64,000 nucleotides of DNA from Mangifera indica (lineage: Eukaryota; Streptophyta; Magnoliopsida; Sapindales; Anacardiaceae). The stretch covers positions 2,728,001-2,792,000 of the forward strand of contig NC_058137.1 of the NCBI RefSeq assembly GCF_011075055.1. Reading direction: 5' to 3'. This document shows, in pieces, positions 1 to 13,086 of the stretch. Below the pieces are notes generated by a model. That model saw only the letters and a program-made list of their open reading frames with translations. It did not search any database and was not told the DNA's origin. The translations under genes were made by a program, and so were the position numbers. Position 1 is the stretch's first letter. Every line of letters begins with the position of its first letter.

Positions 1-2720
1 GATTTCCTTTGAGGAACTTCTGAAGAGGCACTTCTGTTGTCAAAAGTGGATGGAATGAAGTATAAGCAAGCATGCAGGAAAATCAATGAAGTGTTTATTT
101 CAGCAACTAACTCAAAAAGCACATTATATGCAAGAACCGTCTCCACATATATGGCCCATTTATGTCTCAAAATCATAAATATGCATACAAGGATTTTGGA
201 TGGCAGTCATCCAAAAAGTCAATATTGATGTATAACTACACTTTGCAATAAAGCCAAAATACAGAATAGAAAATTATCTGTCTAATTGTTTCACTATCCA
301 GACAACACTCGTGATACTAATATGGCCGCCAGAAAGGGGACAACAAGATTTGACAAAAAGTAAATAATTTTGTTCTTGGATGAGAATGAAATGCATCAGC
401 AGATGATATATAACTGCAAAAGAGGTCCAATCGATTTCAAATGCACCTTAGCGAATTGCCATGGAATCCTAACAATACAAAACATAATTTTAAATAGTTG
501 TTTCAGACATATGGTGCAGCAACTCAAACATCATCTTTAAACAGAAGTAATGCCCAAACGTTCAGAGCCAATTGGTGAAGTCCATCACTCACAAATCACA
601 TTGATTTTGCCCTTCTTATCACTTCGTAGAATCATCCCGGAAAGCACATTGAAAAGCTTGACATTGCAGATCAAAACCACAACTTAAACCAGTAAAATAT
701 AAATTGCCGAAACCAAGTAAAACTACAAACAAATTAGAAAAAGAAAAGGATGACAATCAAAAAAACATATAGGCAGTTTCATTTTAAATCTCTAATAAAA
801 GAAAATAACTCCTACATCTACAGAAATTCTACCAGTAAATTTATTTCTTTTCGTATTTTGTATAAGAAATTTAATTTCACGATATGGTCCGTGCAATGAA
901 CACAGAATTCCACAACTCAAAAAAAATTGGTAAAGGACAAACTTACCTTGCTTTTGGAGTCTGCATTATTTTTATATCCCCTTTAGCCAAAGTGGTTAAA
1001 TGGCAAACCAAATGTCCTCTCGTTCAAGTCTCACCTAACCCACAACACCTACAACAGGTGGAGAAAACGTTGGTTGAGAAAGAAGCCTCAAAGAGAATCC
1101 GACTATATATGGATGTACAAACATCTAGTAAATGATTCATAAAAGGACATTCATTTTTAATCACTTGTGTACAAACCTAACAAACAAACATTACACTCGC
1201 TTCAAAGAAACTCCACAGGAAACTACTCCCACTACCACCAACCCAAACCACAAGACAAAAATTAAAAAGAAAGAAAAAGTTGCAACCGATAGAGCCATTA
1301 CATAAACCATCTTTCCACCTTACTTTTCTTTTTAACTTCCTTTTTACTCCAGTACTTCCACTTGCTCAACAACGCATTATAGCCTTAATGGGCCAGCAAT
1401 ACATAAACGACGATAGTACAGATGCGGGATTGCCCTGTTTCGCAGACAGGCTGATGACAAAAACAAGACCATTCGATTCTCAACAATATTTTTAAGGGAA
1501 AACGTGCACTGACAATAATGTGTTCAATTTAATAATAAAAACAAATAAACCACACTTCGCTTTATTCAAAATCTTGCTTCAAATTTAAAAGCAAAAAATC
1601 TAGAAAATACTACAATGCAATTATTGCAACCCTTTATTTTTTATAATCTCCTAGATTACCCAACAAATTTGTTCTTCAAATAGTTTGTTGTCAAACTCTT
1701 TAAAAATAAAAAATACATAAAATTTAAAAAAATTCTAAAAAAAAATCCTTCTTTCAACACAAAAGCAGGGTATTTAATGTTGAAAAATTGAGATAAGGCG
1801 AAAAAACACTTGATCTGAATCTTTTAGTAGCATTTCATAAATAATTAAAAATATATAAACATTCGATATATATATATATATATATCGACACACACACACA
1901 CACACACTGCAATTAGCACAAAGCAAGAAGGATTTTGAAAGAAAAAATAAGAACACTTAAAAAAGGGCTAAACCAGTGTCATATATCAGTCTGGACTTGA
2001 AATTGTTGCTCAACTGCAGTAAGAGAAAACGAGTAGATCGACCAAGCTCCACTGATCTATACCTAGTTAGCAGTTACCACCATGATAAATCTAAAACATA
2101 AAACGAAAACTGAACTCTTTTTCCAAAATGCCATCACACTTCTAGAACTAAAACTAAACGTCACAAAAAAGGAAGAAAAAATAAAACTTAGCTTCAGTTC
2201 AAAGAAGAAAACTTCAGAACCAAAAACAAGAAACATCCGCTGAAAAACAAACCCACATTTCATTTCTACCAGAGCTCTACTGAAACACGAGATTTCTTCA
2301 AAAAAGAAAGACAAAACAGCCATCATTACACATACTAATAGCCTTTCAAACAATTAACGGACTCACAAATTTAATAGAGAGTTAGAAACCAAAAAAACCC
2401 GCAAAAAATGAAACCACAAACAAGTACATGACAACGGAGTGAGAGCTACCATTGTTGAAAGTTGAACAGAGCTTCACAAAACAGAAGCACTTACCAGAAG
2501 AAACAGGTTTAGTTGGCTGAAGTTTGGTACAGTTTTAAACACTTTTAAGAAGCAGAAGTGACAAAGTGAAAACCCTAAAGAAAGTGTTTAATGTGAGAAG
2601 TCTAGCCAAATAAGGCGTTTTAGTTAAAAAAGCTTAGTTTCAGGAGCCACTGCGCTCAGTTCCCGAGTTAGTGAATCAGTGAGTCTTCGTGCTTTTGTCA
2701 GTGGAGTGAGCAAGCAAGCT
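1..2720 (-). other. putative 5' leader (UTR exon plus introns) of a minus-strand gene off the left edge
   Basis: No convincing coding ORF lies here. On the minus strand the stretch around 2720-2495 is pyrimidine-rich and less AT-rich than its surroundings, and ends in a strong splice donor (CTTCTG|GTAAGTGC, donor GT at 2494-2493). Further downstream on the same strand there is another good donor at 946-941 (AGCAAG|GTAAGT) and a plausible acceptor (TTTTGACAACAG) before position 33, after which the sequence is open to the edge. I infer a 5' untranslated exon at about 2495-2720 followed by leader introns, with the coding part outside the window. The product is unknown. A (TA)n(CA)n microsatellite sits inside at 1866-1908. 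Confidence 0.35.
1866..1908. repeat. (TA)n(CA)n compound microsatellite
   Basis: About ten TA units pass directly, through a short CGA interruption, into about eleven CA units. It lies in the presumed intronic leader of the left-edge gene and is likely length-polymorphic. Confidence 0.9.
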
Positions 2721-3547
2721 AGAAAAGTTTGCTGTACGTTTGCCTATACATAGATGCTAACTACCATTCCCACGCGCTATTTGTCACGCTCCTGTCTTTT
2801 CACGTGATTTTATGCTCACTGCTTACGCGCCTCTCTCTATCTACAAAGCTTCCGTTTCAGCCTTGGAAATTTGAATACAATTATGCGACGAAGCAATTTT
2901 CTAAATCTAAGTCCTGAAAATTAAATGTTAATATATAATATAATTGTGGAAAATTGGAATTCACTTCCACATCTTACCTGCCAACTTGACTTAATGCCTG
3001 ATTTGATTTATGATAAAGAATGTTTTATCTGTCTATTTTGAATATATATATATATATATATATATAAAATTTTTATTTTAAAATTATTTAATTATATAAT
3101 AATATATATTATATTATGAGAATTTCATTTTTATCTTTGAGGAAAATAATCACAGAGGAAAGAAAAAACGATTAAGAGAGAAAGAGAAGATGATCTTAAA
3201 AAAATAGTTATTTTTTAAATTTTAGATAAAAAATTATTAGATTTTTAAACTAAGAAAAGAAATACAATAAAATTTTAATTATTTTAATATTTTTTGTTAA
3301 ATAATAATTTTATCTTTAATAATAATAATAAAATTTAACAATTAAATAAATTTTTAAAAATTAATTAATATAAATTTAAATTTATACTAAATTTTGTGTG
3401 AATGTGCAACTATGAAGAAGGCTATCAATTTAGTTATAATGATTATGAGTTCCCATAAAATTGACATATTATTATTATTTAAATTAATATTTATTAAAAA
3501 TACAATTTTATGGTGACATTAATCCTAACTATAATATTATTATTATA

Positions 3548-3690
3548 GGTGTATGTTTTAAATAAATAAAATAAATATATAGATAATATATTATTATATA
3601 ATTAAATATTATTTTATTTTTAATTTAAAAAATATTTAATTATATGATAATATATTATTTATATATTTAAAATATATACAAGATATATAG
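3548..3690. repeat. AT-rich palindromic MITE, copy a
   Basis: It shows the family's core: an ATTAAATATTATTTTA-like left half and a mirrored TTTAATTATATGATAATATATT right half around a TTTAATTTAAA-type centre. Edges are approximate because flanking DNA is equally AT-rich. Confidence 0.55.
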
Positions 3691-4977
3691 CATTTATCTA
3701 TGGGCATTTATGGTGCTCCTTCCATTCTCTTTTCACAATATTTTGTATTTATATGATTTAGGGATTACGTAATTATTGGATAAAAATTTAAAATTTTAAT
3801 TTAAACAGTAACTTTTAAATATTGTATTGAAGATACGATTCCAAATTAACATAAAAATGTAAACATAATCTTTGACTAGAGAGATGTTTCTCTCTAGTCA
3901 AAACATAGGATGTGGCTTATGTTGATGTATGTTTCCTACTCCACTAATTGTTGTTAAAGGATAATTTATTTATTATCATAATTAATTTCTATAATGTTTC
4001 TTGATAGATTAGACCATTAGACACCGTGGTTCATAAGCTTTACTAATTATTAATATATTTTTTTATCAACTTCGTACATAATTTCGAGTTTTATTCAAGA
4101 AAGAGTATAATAACAATAATTTAAATATGACAGGACTCAAGTATGTTGATTACAATACATTAAAAAATAAATAAATAAAAGAATAATAATAAATGAGATA
4201 TTAAATTTTTAACATAATTTGATTTGATCGATGAAATATCTACTTAACCGTTTTGTTATTTGTATTTATGTATTATAAGATAATGATAATTTTATAATTA
4301 ATATTTGTTTTTAATGTCTCTCTCTCTCTCTCTTTCATTTTCTTTTTTTAATGCCAAAATACTTATATAACATTTTCTTATTTTCTATTATCTCGAATCC
4401 TAATAGATATGTTGCTAATTTTATGTTGCTTGTTATTAAACTACCTTATTATATAAGCTTAAATATTTTTAATTTTTAATCTAAGTTTTCACAACAGTAG
4501 TTCCATAGGGACAGAGAAATAATAAATAAATGTGGGTCATACTAATATAATTTACATGTGCATCACCTTATTTATTATTTGGGCCATCAAGAAGCCTTGG
4601 TAGATGTCCCTCTAGCTATAATAAAATTCAATCTTTAGAGGAACCATTTTTTTATTTATATAAAAATATGATATCAAATAATAATTGTCAGATGTTGCTC
4701 CCATGACCAAAAAAAAAAAAAAGAAAAAAAGATATAAATAGACCAACAGCATAGTGCCACTTGCCACATGAACTCGTTGATGCATGACATTCTCAGGAAA
4801 GTAGAGAAATGTTTACATCTCATCTTCATAAATCACCTCAACATTGATGGCTTTTGGATTAAGTTCCACTAGTGTGGTCCTTGACAAAATACATAAAAAT
4901 TAACTTTCTTTGAAATAAAATGGTTCACTTTAAAAAATGTTTTCAATACTTTTTTTTTTTTTATAAATTATTATCCA

Positions 4978-5100
4978 ATAGAATTATATGTACAAATAAT
5001 ATATATAATTTTATACATAAACAATAACATGTCATTATATGATTAAATATTATTTTATCTATAATTTAAAACTACCCATTATTGTTATATAATTATGCGG
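4978..5100. repeat. AT-rich palindromic MITE, copy b
   Basis: The core CATTATATGATTAAATATTATTTTATC followed by TAATTTAAAACTA is shared with the copies near 12.6 kb and 31.8 kb. The right arm is shortened. Confidence 0.55.
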
Positions 5101-5106
5101 TTGAAC

Positions 5107-5275
5107 AATGCTATATGCATACAGTTTAAAATGTTTAATTAGGTATCTAGATGATATTTGATCATATAATTAAATATCATTATTTGAATTAACGATAAAG
5201 TAACACTCAATTACATGATGATTCATTATCGGACAATTTAATTAGATACCCATAATTAAATATGCATAGTTTTAT
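5107..5275. repeat. AT-rich palindromic MITE, copy c
   Basis: The termini CAATGCTATATGCATA and, inverted, AAATATGCATAG flank an inner palindrome with the conserved TAACACTCAATTACATGATGAT arm. It is immediately adjacent to copy b, so two family members are nearly head to tail. Confidence 0.6.
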
Positions 5276-6110
5276 TATATTTTAAAATGCAATGGACAAA
5301 TTTTTAATAATTCAAGGGAGTTTTCAATAATTATAAGGGGATTTTATAGTTTAAAAAACATGGGATATGATTCAAATTAAACAATTTTAAAAGAGTGCAT
5401 GAAATAAATCAAAAATTAAATTAAATTAATTGAAATATACAAAATATATTTATATACTATATATAAAAAAGAAAAAGAAAAAGAAAAAGAAAAATAAACC
5501 TTTTTCTCATATTCAAATGAAAAAGAAAAATAAATAGTGGGGCTTAATTATCCAAAAAATGATAATATATAAATGTAAGACTTTGAATGGTTGGGGTATA
5601 TTTTTCTTTGAGGAATAGAGTTGGATTAGAAGTGTTAAGAGGAGTTTGCTTGCTTTGATTACAATAAAAGCAATACCCAACAATAATTCTAAATCCTCTT
5701 GATATCATCTTCATCCTTTACTTGGTCCACAAAACAAATCAAATATGACCCAAATGCTCAACTTTTCACCAAAACACATCGAATGAGATTCAAATGATTA
5801 TGATAAAAGGCAAAATAATTAAACCTAAAATTGCTTTGACATTTTGTTTAGGTTATACAATACCTGCTAAAGCATACATTAATTTATAAATCTACTTTTT
5901 CCTTTAGTCATCCAGCTCTCATTTGTCTTACAATCCAAGGCAACAAGTTTGTAATTCTGATGTTATGTGAATCTCAGGCACTTGAATGTGAAAAACAATT
6001 GCAAAAATGAATAAACCAAGCTGCCTATAAATAATTAGTACATAAAGTTTCATAATTCAACCTTCCACAAAAATTTTGCACTCACTGAGACATTATGATT
6101 AAAATCAAAG

Positions 6111-9100
6111 TTAGAATCCCAGATATCTTGAAGAGAGTTTGTCTCCCAGAGAGGTAATTTTCCAGCACTCAACTTGGACTATTAAGACAGATCCCTTTCT
6201 GGGCACAACTGCAAATTAAACACATGAAAGATATAATAAACATCATTTCCAGAGCAGTGCAAATTCAGAGGCAAAAGAGAAGAGTCTCGTGGGGATTTTG
6301 CAACCAGAAATCTTTTATACATTGCATCCGCAATTTTAGAATGGCTTGTACATAACCTGAATCGAGAAGTTTAAAGAATTTCCCATATTGTGGTAATGCA
6401 TTCAAGTCCATAATATGAGGACCTTGAGAACTGCTTTACATGTCATACTCAAATGCTAACCAAATCAACTTCCATTATATATTAAAAATATGATCTACTT
6501 TCCATGTTTTGTTGAGCCATCAACTTTTTATTTATTTTTCCTCTCCCTCAACCCAAGTCAAAATTTTGCTTCATTTAAATTAAAAAATTGGTTAGAGCAT
6601 CAAGCAATTTTGAGTTTATGAGAAACTACCAACTCCAATTCACAGAGAGAGATTCCACTATACGCTAATATTTTAAACATTATATTATTAATCTTCTTAA
6701 TCATCAAATAGTTGGCCAAACCAAAAAACATGAAATAAAAAATAAGAAAATCTCATATGAGTGCAAAACGGGCAAGAAGAAGAAAATTTTAAACTGCATA
6801 TAGCTAGACTAATTATGGCTGAAGCTAATATAAAGCATGACCTATATGGTTGAATTACCTCGGAACTTATCATCTCTTGTAACTATCCCAAATGTTTCTG
6901 CAGTTTCACAAACCATAATACCATTCACTCCAGTGAAAGCAGTAATCTTACACTCAGCAACTACAAAAGATAGAGAGAATTAATACTTTTCCTATATAAA
7001 TAATAACAGTAAAATATCATCAACACAGCTCATAGACTTTGTTTAACTGGGCTTGTTTGCTCGATGGGTCCTGGTCACTGCTAGTTAGCTCGACAAGACT
7101 TGGAGAATCTTTTGAAATGTTCTTTTATATGGAGATATCTGTTTCACATCAAAACAGACCTCTATTTTGATTTGTTTTGTCAGTTCCTTTAGAGAAATGT
7201 TTATCACAATATTCTGTTTTTTAGCTAATTTAAATTATGTCAATATAGTACAGGTTATTTTCATGAATGCTTCAAACTGCAGTTCAACTTCTTGACAGGA
7301 TATGGCCCGGAGATCATACAGACAAAAGAATTCTTAGCATATTATTTAAGAAAAAGTTTTCAATATAAGCTGGAGGGGACAGTAGAATAAAGACTAAAAG
7401 GTTTCTTCTAAGAACTCAACGCCCATAAAATGGCCCATTTATGTGACACATTTACATAGAGGAAATCAATGGGTCTTTTTTTAAACCATGCTGAGCTTTG
7501 ATAGTTCTAACCGTGACCATAAAGATCCTGAAACCCCACAAGTAATTTGATAACTAATTTGCGCAAGTAGGCTTGTATCCATTCAAGATATGAACTTCGT
7601 ATGTTTAGATGGTTCTCAGGCCAGTTATAGGTGAAATGATATTCAAAAAAAATGTCCCAAAAAAAGGAAGAAGAAAAAGCAGAGCTTCTAAATTTTCCTT
7701 GATTATTCATAAATAATGCAAAATTAGAGCTGCAATTTTGGCCGACCTACCTAAAATTAAAGCACCATGCAAATCTGCACTAAGAAGACATTGAGCCAAC
7801 TGGTTTTTCCTGCAAGATTGAAAGGAATCATGGTTATAGCTTAAAAGATTTAAAAAAATTAATGATGATGACAATCTACAAGGCATAAGACAATGCATAA
7901 AACCAAATATCAGCAAAATTATAGCAAAGTAATATCTCATCCGAAAAAAATACCAACAACAAACAAAGGATATTGAAACATTGGCAAAATATATTAGAAA
8001 ACAATATCTCACCCGGTGGTTTGAATAAGATGCAGTACATAACCCTTCCACATTTCATGCATTGGCTTGTAAGTTTCAAAACTGTAACTTGAACACAAAC
8101 CAAAAATTTTTAGCAAAAAAAAAAAAAAACTGTAAAAGAGGAAAGAAAAATTGACAAACTACAGTTGCAATATAAATGCATCATCCAAACACATAATCTG
8201 AGACAAATTGAAATTGATTAATCATAATCTTTCTGTCTCTAGAAAATTCAAAGAACTATTTTTCTCCCACATACCCCCAAATTTATACAACTAAATTAGG
8301 AAAAAATAAAAATACAGAGAAACAGGATCACCAAACAGTTCAAATGACGAATAAAGTAGGATAGAAAATTCATTAGTAATAATCAGCAACTGCATCCTAA
8401 CTTAGAAGACGCTGAGTCTATTTAGATCTCCATTCCTGGATTCTCTCTTCATATCCTATTTAGTTGAAGAAGAAATAACTCTACATTGTTCTGGTGTGAT
8501 GCAAACAGAATAGAAGACAAAACACCAGCAGATATAAGTAAAGATTATAGGACAAAAAAGTGCAGGTGCAGATGGAGAGAGAAAAAGAGTTTCAGTTCTC
8601 AACTATATGCATCTTAGACAACTCACCTTTGGAGTTCTTGAGGTTTATCAAATAATCCACTTTTCTTAAGTTGCTTCATGGACATGTGGTTTTTAGATCG
8701 CTTTGAATGGATCCACAATGCTCTGATATGAGAACTAGAAGATGCACCCCGCCCTTGCACATAATTATCAAGGAGGAGCCAATTGTCAATTCTCACGCTT
8801 CTTGATCCATGCAAGTACTTCTGAGCTGAGTCACCATTTTGGAAGAGCTCATGCAAGACCTTCTCAACTGTGCTTCCTCTCCCACTAGACTGCTGCATGG
8901 TGCCAGATAAAATGTAAAGCAAGAAGCTAAGAATAAGAATATCTCATTATCTTAATTGTCACTTATTAGAGCTTGACTGTGTTAGAGAAAAGAAAAGTAC
9001 TTTGTCATCAGTTGTCAACAAATTCTCATGCATGGGCTGAGTGAGCTGAAAATCTGTCGGACCACTCAATTCCTCAGCTGTCCAATATTGAACAATCCTT

Positions 9101-9639
9101 CATATCTTATAAAATAAACCTCTTTTTGGGGGAAAAAATTACACTATGGGTATAGAAATACCTTGTGATGTAGTGTAACCAACGAAAGTGAAATTGGCTA
9201 CATATAATTTCACAATGTTTAAGTACAATTAAGTATATAAAGGCAAAATGATCAAAATCTAATATAAATTAGCTGATGCAGGAAACTTGTTTCTTAAATG
9301 ATAATTTCTATTGCAATTGGGGAGATAAAAAAAAAAGTATCAACTTAGAAACAAGAAGCAAACTGCACAACTTGAATAATAAATATAGACACTTGTACAA
9401 TTATTAATATGACAACCTCTTTTAGCTGACTCATTGGTGGAGTTTATCACTGATGCATCTGTTAGATTTGGTGACAAAGAAATAGCTGAAGAATCTGATC
9501 CTTTTACATCTTCTTTGCGTGCTCTCTTTTTTACATGCTTCATCTGTTGAAGAGCCTCAGCTTTCGCAATGACAAATCTTCGCCCCAATGCCTCCATAGC
9601 AAGCTTTCTTTGATTCCCAGACGAAGTATTTGTAGCCAT
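6111..9639 (-). CDS. POP4: Ribonuclease P/MRP protein subunit POP4 (p29)
   Basis: RNA-binding protein subunit of nuclear RNase P, which trims tRNA 5' leaders, and of RNase MRP, which processes rRNA. Eight coding exons join in frame: 9639-9417, 9197-9162, 9077-9001, 8892-8627, 8081-8013, 7809-7751, 6960-6859 and 6208-6111, giving 309 residues; the plant protein is close to 300. The N-terminal part (MATNTSSGNQRKLAMEALGR) is a basic charged helix. Exon 4 carries GRGSTVEKVLHELF and the SHIRALWIHSKRSK segment. The C-terminal Rpp29 Sm-like barrel is seen as NQLAQCLLSADLHGA, VAECKITAFTGVNGIM, FGIVTRDDKFRVV and VECWKITSLGDKL. The ATG at 9639 is the first in frame that gives a family-like start. Exon 4 has a CAGCAG tandem acceptor, so one Gln may be optional. 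The exon 1 donor (GAG|GTTGTC) is weak and is the least certain junction. Confidence 0.93.
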
Positions 9640-9830
9640 TTTCCAAACTTTTTTCTTGCAACAAGAAATTGAGACTAAACCTGTTATGCCGTAGGACAAC
9701 TAGAAAAGAATTAAACCTATTGTACAAATTCTAACCATAAATCTAATTTGAAATTTTTATTTAGCTGAAACTCCACAATTTCATAATTAGTTGACAGTTT
9801 TTATTAGAAGCAGCACAATAACTTATAAAC

Positions 9831-9980
9831 AATACTATATGTAAACATTTTTTATTATACAAATAAATACAAAAATGATATTTTATAATATAATTAAGTG
9901 TTATTCTTTTTTTTAATTTAAAATTATTCAATCATATATTCAATTACGTTATCAAAAGTTTACCCATACTTTTAGTGATA
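9831..9980. repeat. AT-rich palindromic MITE, copy d
   Basis: It starts AATACTATATGTA, has the family core (TAATATAATTAAGTGTTATTC, TTTAATTTAAAATTATTCAATCATAT), and ends near 9980. It lies about 190 bp upstream of the POP4 start codon. Confidence 0.6.
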
Positions 9981-10562
9981 ACATATATACACTGAGAATT
10001 TCTACAAACTCCCTGTGAACACTACCCTATTCGAAGACCTTGATATTAAAAGTAGGTGCGAAAAATCAAAAGCATAACACAGAAGCACCTGTTCTTCACA
10101 AAACTTTCTTCCCAGGTCCTGTGAACCTCAAACAGGCATTGACTTACACAACACAAAAACACAGGCATAACATAAAGGAAGGCTACAACTTGGGGGGGCT
10201 CCTTATAAAAGATTCGGTTTTGCTTTACGAAAATTATTTGAATATCGAACAATTAGCCCTTGTTTCTTTCAACTTCTCCCCAAGTCATTTACAAAGTTAA
10301 GAATAAAAAGTATCTTAACACTTTCAATATATATCTCACATTTAACTCCTTTAAATGAAAACAGCTTTGACTTATCAAGGTTAATGTGTTATACATAATA
10401 CTGTCTCCCTTCATACAGGTCGCAAACTAACTCTGATTTACCACGACATGCATTGTTAGAGAGATAGTGAGATTCCTGATTCAGGGGTAATTCAACGAGA
10501 GGACACAGTGTTCAAGAATGATAAAGTGACAAATAGATACAGATAATACCCTTCCACCAAGT

Positions 10563-10636
10563 GGCCTATTAGCTCAGTTGGTTAGAGCGTCGTGCTAATA
10601 ACGCGAAGGTCGCAGGTTCGAAACCTGCATGGGCCA
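10563..10636 (+). tRNA. tRNA-Ile (anticodon AAT)
   Basis: The 74-nt cloverleaf folds by eye. The acceptor arm GGCCTAT pairs with ATGGGCC with one T-G wobble. The D arm is GCTC...GAGC. The anticodon arm TCGTG/CGCGA encloses loop CTAATAA, giving anticodon AAT (IAU after A-to-I editing), which reads AUU and AUC. The variable loop is AGGTC and the T arm is GCAGG/CCTGC around TTCGAAA. The discriminator is A and CCA is not encoded, as expected for a nuclear gene. Internal A box (TAGCTCAGTTGG) and B box (GGTTCGAAACC) match RNA polymerase III promoters. There is no intron. A T-run suitable for termination follows from 10646. Confidence 0.97.
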
Positions 10637-12019
10637 TTGAAATTGTTTTTACGTCAATTTTTGGCCAAAACTTGATACCCTCCTTTTTGATATACAACCC
10701 TTTTGACATTTTGTCAAACACATAAAGTAGAAGATAAAGCAGCCAAACAAGCAAAAAACCAAAATAAATATAATTAAAGACTGAGGTGAGAAACTGCTGT
10801 TAGTGTTGGTGATTAACAGATTTCCAAGCCGATGGAGCAGACCGAGATGAATGGATAAGACATATATGGATGAAGAAACAAAGGAAATTGATAGAAATAC
10901 AATGTGGAGTTGAAAATAGCATGAAAAGCCGTCAGTATATAAGAAAAGAACTGTACTGACCCGGCTTCAAATTTATTTGGTTAGGCAAAAGCGGAAAGCT
11001 TGCACGCAACCAAAGGGTATCCAGCGGTTCAAGTCCTTCACTCCAGGAGAAATTTGCTAGATATTTGAGTTCGAAAACAAACTGAATAAGTGAATATGCC
11101 GCGGCTGGAAATACTGATCAGAAGGGAGCACAGCTACAGTCAGACTGATTTAGAGTGGGCTTTGCATTTGCTGTTAGAATGGAATTCTAGTCTAGAATGC
11201 AACCTCAAGTTCTATTTTGTAATTTTTAAAAATACTTTTTAAAAGAATTGATATAATTAAAATTTTAAAAAATTTTGAGGTGCTTTTTTTTTTTTGTTGG
11301 GGTGACAGGGAATTCTACATGTGTCAAGCTATTTTTTTTGGAAACCAAACTACTCACACGAACATGTAAATTTTAGATTCAATGATTAGATCATAATCAT
11401 CGCAACAAATAAATTAAATACTTATTTTTAGTATAAAGTCAATAAATATTGAACTCAAACCCTCTCTCTTAGAGATTTCACATCTTTTATCATCCAAATT
11501 ATCTTTTGAGAGATGCTAATTTAATGCATTAAAAATTATGTCTATAACCAACTCTTGTAAATCATTTTATTGTTTAATTGAATTAAACCGAAGTGTTTAT
11601 AATCTTAAAGTGATCTGATCGAAAATTCAATTCAAAAAATCCTAATTTATTGAGTTTGGTTTTTTCATATGCATTCCTTACTCATTTATGTTGCATCCCT
11701 TTGATTAGGTGTTTTTATACAAAGTTTATATGTCTATTGTAAATAAATTATATTTTTTCATCTAAAGGTTGGCTCAAAAAAAAAAGCATAAGGGCAAATT
11801 AGTAATTATATTATTTTGAAAGAAATTCAAAAAACAAAAATGTTATGCTTCTTATTTTAACATTTTTAAAATAATAGTTTAACTTTTTTATAGATTTAAA
11901 AATTATAATTTGAAAACTCTAGTTATCACTTTAAATACCCATAACTTGTTAGTTGTTTCTTATGCTGAGTGAGAGATTACACACAAAAGCTTCATTACTG
12001 GAATAGTTGTATTGAGTTA

Positions 12020-12170
12020 TCATTATGCACAAATGTGATTTGTTGATGTGTGAGATCAACTTGTCAACTTAGAGATTTCAACAAGCAAGTGGGTCATCAT
12101 CATGCACAAATACAATTTATCGATGTATAAGATCGACTTGGTGTGTAGAGATTTCGTTGAGTCATCAACA
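12020..12170. repeat. two-unit tandem repeat, period about 77 bp
   Basis: The segment TCATTATGCACAAATGTG...GAGATCAACTTG...AGAGATTTCAACAAG recurs as TCATCATGCACAAATACA...AAGATCGACTTG...AGAGATTTCGTTGAG. The units differ by many substitutions, so the duplication is old. Confidence 0.65.
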
Positions 12171-12634
12171 TTGGAAGGTAAAAAATAACAAACAAATTAT
12201 TTTCGTGATTTAGATTTTTCTCAACACTTGGTGGTAGCACTAACAAAAATTATGTTTGGTCAAATATATCAAAAGTGACACGACCAATCATGTCACAGAT
12301 TATATTATGTTAAGAGTCGTAATAGGTGTTGTCTTGTGATTTTTTTCATATTATCATAACTTAAGATTTTATTGAAAGACTTAAGAGTTGTTTCGGAATG
12401 ACCCACTTATTTAAATAAATAATTAATAAACAAAAACATTAGAAAATTACTAGTTTTGCAACATATGCTCTCCTATAACCGTTTTGCAATATAGTGTCAA
12501 CCTACAAGCTTGTCAATCGTGTTATGACTTGCAAATTTATAGGTTGTGTCCAATTGAGATGGGTTGTGTCTTTGACTTTTTATAACTTTAAATTTGCAAG
12601 GGAATTATGAATTAATAAAACTACGTACATAACT

Positions 12635-12760
12635 CATACATAATTTTATATATAAATAATGACATATCATTATATGATTGAATATTATTTTATCTTTAAT
12701 TTAAAACTATCAAATCGTATAATAATATATTATTATTTATACAAAAAATATTACTCATTA
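12635..12760. repeat. AT-rich palindromic MITE, copy e
   Basis: It contains ACATATCATTATATGATT, ATATTATTTTATC and TTTAATTTAAAACTATC, nearly identical to copy b, then a degenerate mirrored arm. Confidence 0.55.
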
Positions 12761-12852
12761 TGAATTCAGTGAAACTTTGTCATTCAATCATTATCGGGCA
12801 AAATTATTCAAAAATCATATATGATCTAATGCACCTACACTAGTTTAATTCT

Positions 12853-13086
12853 TTACAATAATTTTTTAGACATAGGTTTGTAATTCTCGGATTTTGGTGG
12901 AGAGTTTGGACGGAGATTTTTTTTTTTGACAGAGACAACAACCATAAAATTTTGTGAGTCAAGGGTCCATGCTTGTGCTGGAAATTTGCATATTAACTGG
13001 GCAACTCTAAGTTTCCTCAAAACACGTTGGCTTTGACGGCTGAAGCACTTTCGAATCAGTAAGCCCAACCCTTTGCATCGAAGCAT
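12853..13086 (-). CDS. isolated 77-codon ORF, doubtful
   Basis: This ATG-initiated ORF encodes a basic peptide (begins MLRCKGLGLLIRKCFSR; about a quarter Lys/Arg) with no signal peptide and no motif I recognise. The DNA is less AT-rich than its flanks and is preceded on the minus strand by a GGGCCCGTAACAACCCGG-like GC-rich patch, which could be a promoter element or a remnant of a degraded gene. There is no neighbour in the same orientation close enough to suggest it is an extra exon. It is equally likely to be chance. Confidence 0.2.
   Translation of the reverse strand: MLRCKGLGLLIRKCFSRQSQRVLRKLRVAQLICKFPAQAWTLDSQNFMVVVSVKKKNLRPNSPPKSENYKPMSKKLL

Larger units (their letters stand above)
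2941..6110. other. AT-rich intergenic region with MITEs and simple repeats
   Basis: There is no supported gene. The region holds a (TA)n run at 3043-3066, a (TC)n run near 4317-4333, a (GAAAAA)n run near 5466-5500, and three copies of the short palindromic MITE family (listed separately at 3548, 4978 and 5107). A short perfect hairpin (about 11-bp arms, GACTAGAGAGA / TCTCTCTAGTC) is seen at 3872-3900. Stop codons are dense in all six frames. Confidence 0.7.
9640..11190. other. upstream region of POP4, with tRNA gene
   Basis: This stretch holds one palindromic MITE copy (9831-9980) and the tRNA-Ile gene. The block at about 10930-11190 is less AT-rich than its surroundings (for example CCGCGGCTGG at 11100) and may be promoter or 5' leader of POP4 on the minus strand, but I see no splice pattern that proves this. 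Confidence 0.4.

Noticed and set aside
884..1495. Two plus-strand ORFs of 71-83 codons
   Set aside because: They lack homology and Kozak context and lie in the presumed intronic leader of a minus-strand gene.
10569..10754. Minus-strand 61-residue ORF overlapping the tRNA
   Set aside because: Its end (MAHAGFEPATFALLARRSNQ) is the well-known artefact produced by translating the complement of a tRNA gene.
10980..11060. Possible second tRNA or snRNA fragment (contains GGTTCAAGTCC)
   Set aside because: The T-arm-like word is present but no acceptor, D or anticodon arm can be folded around it.
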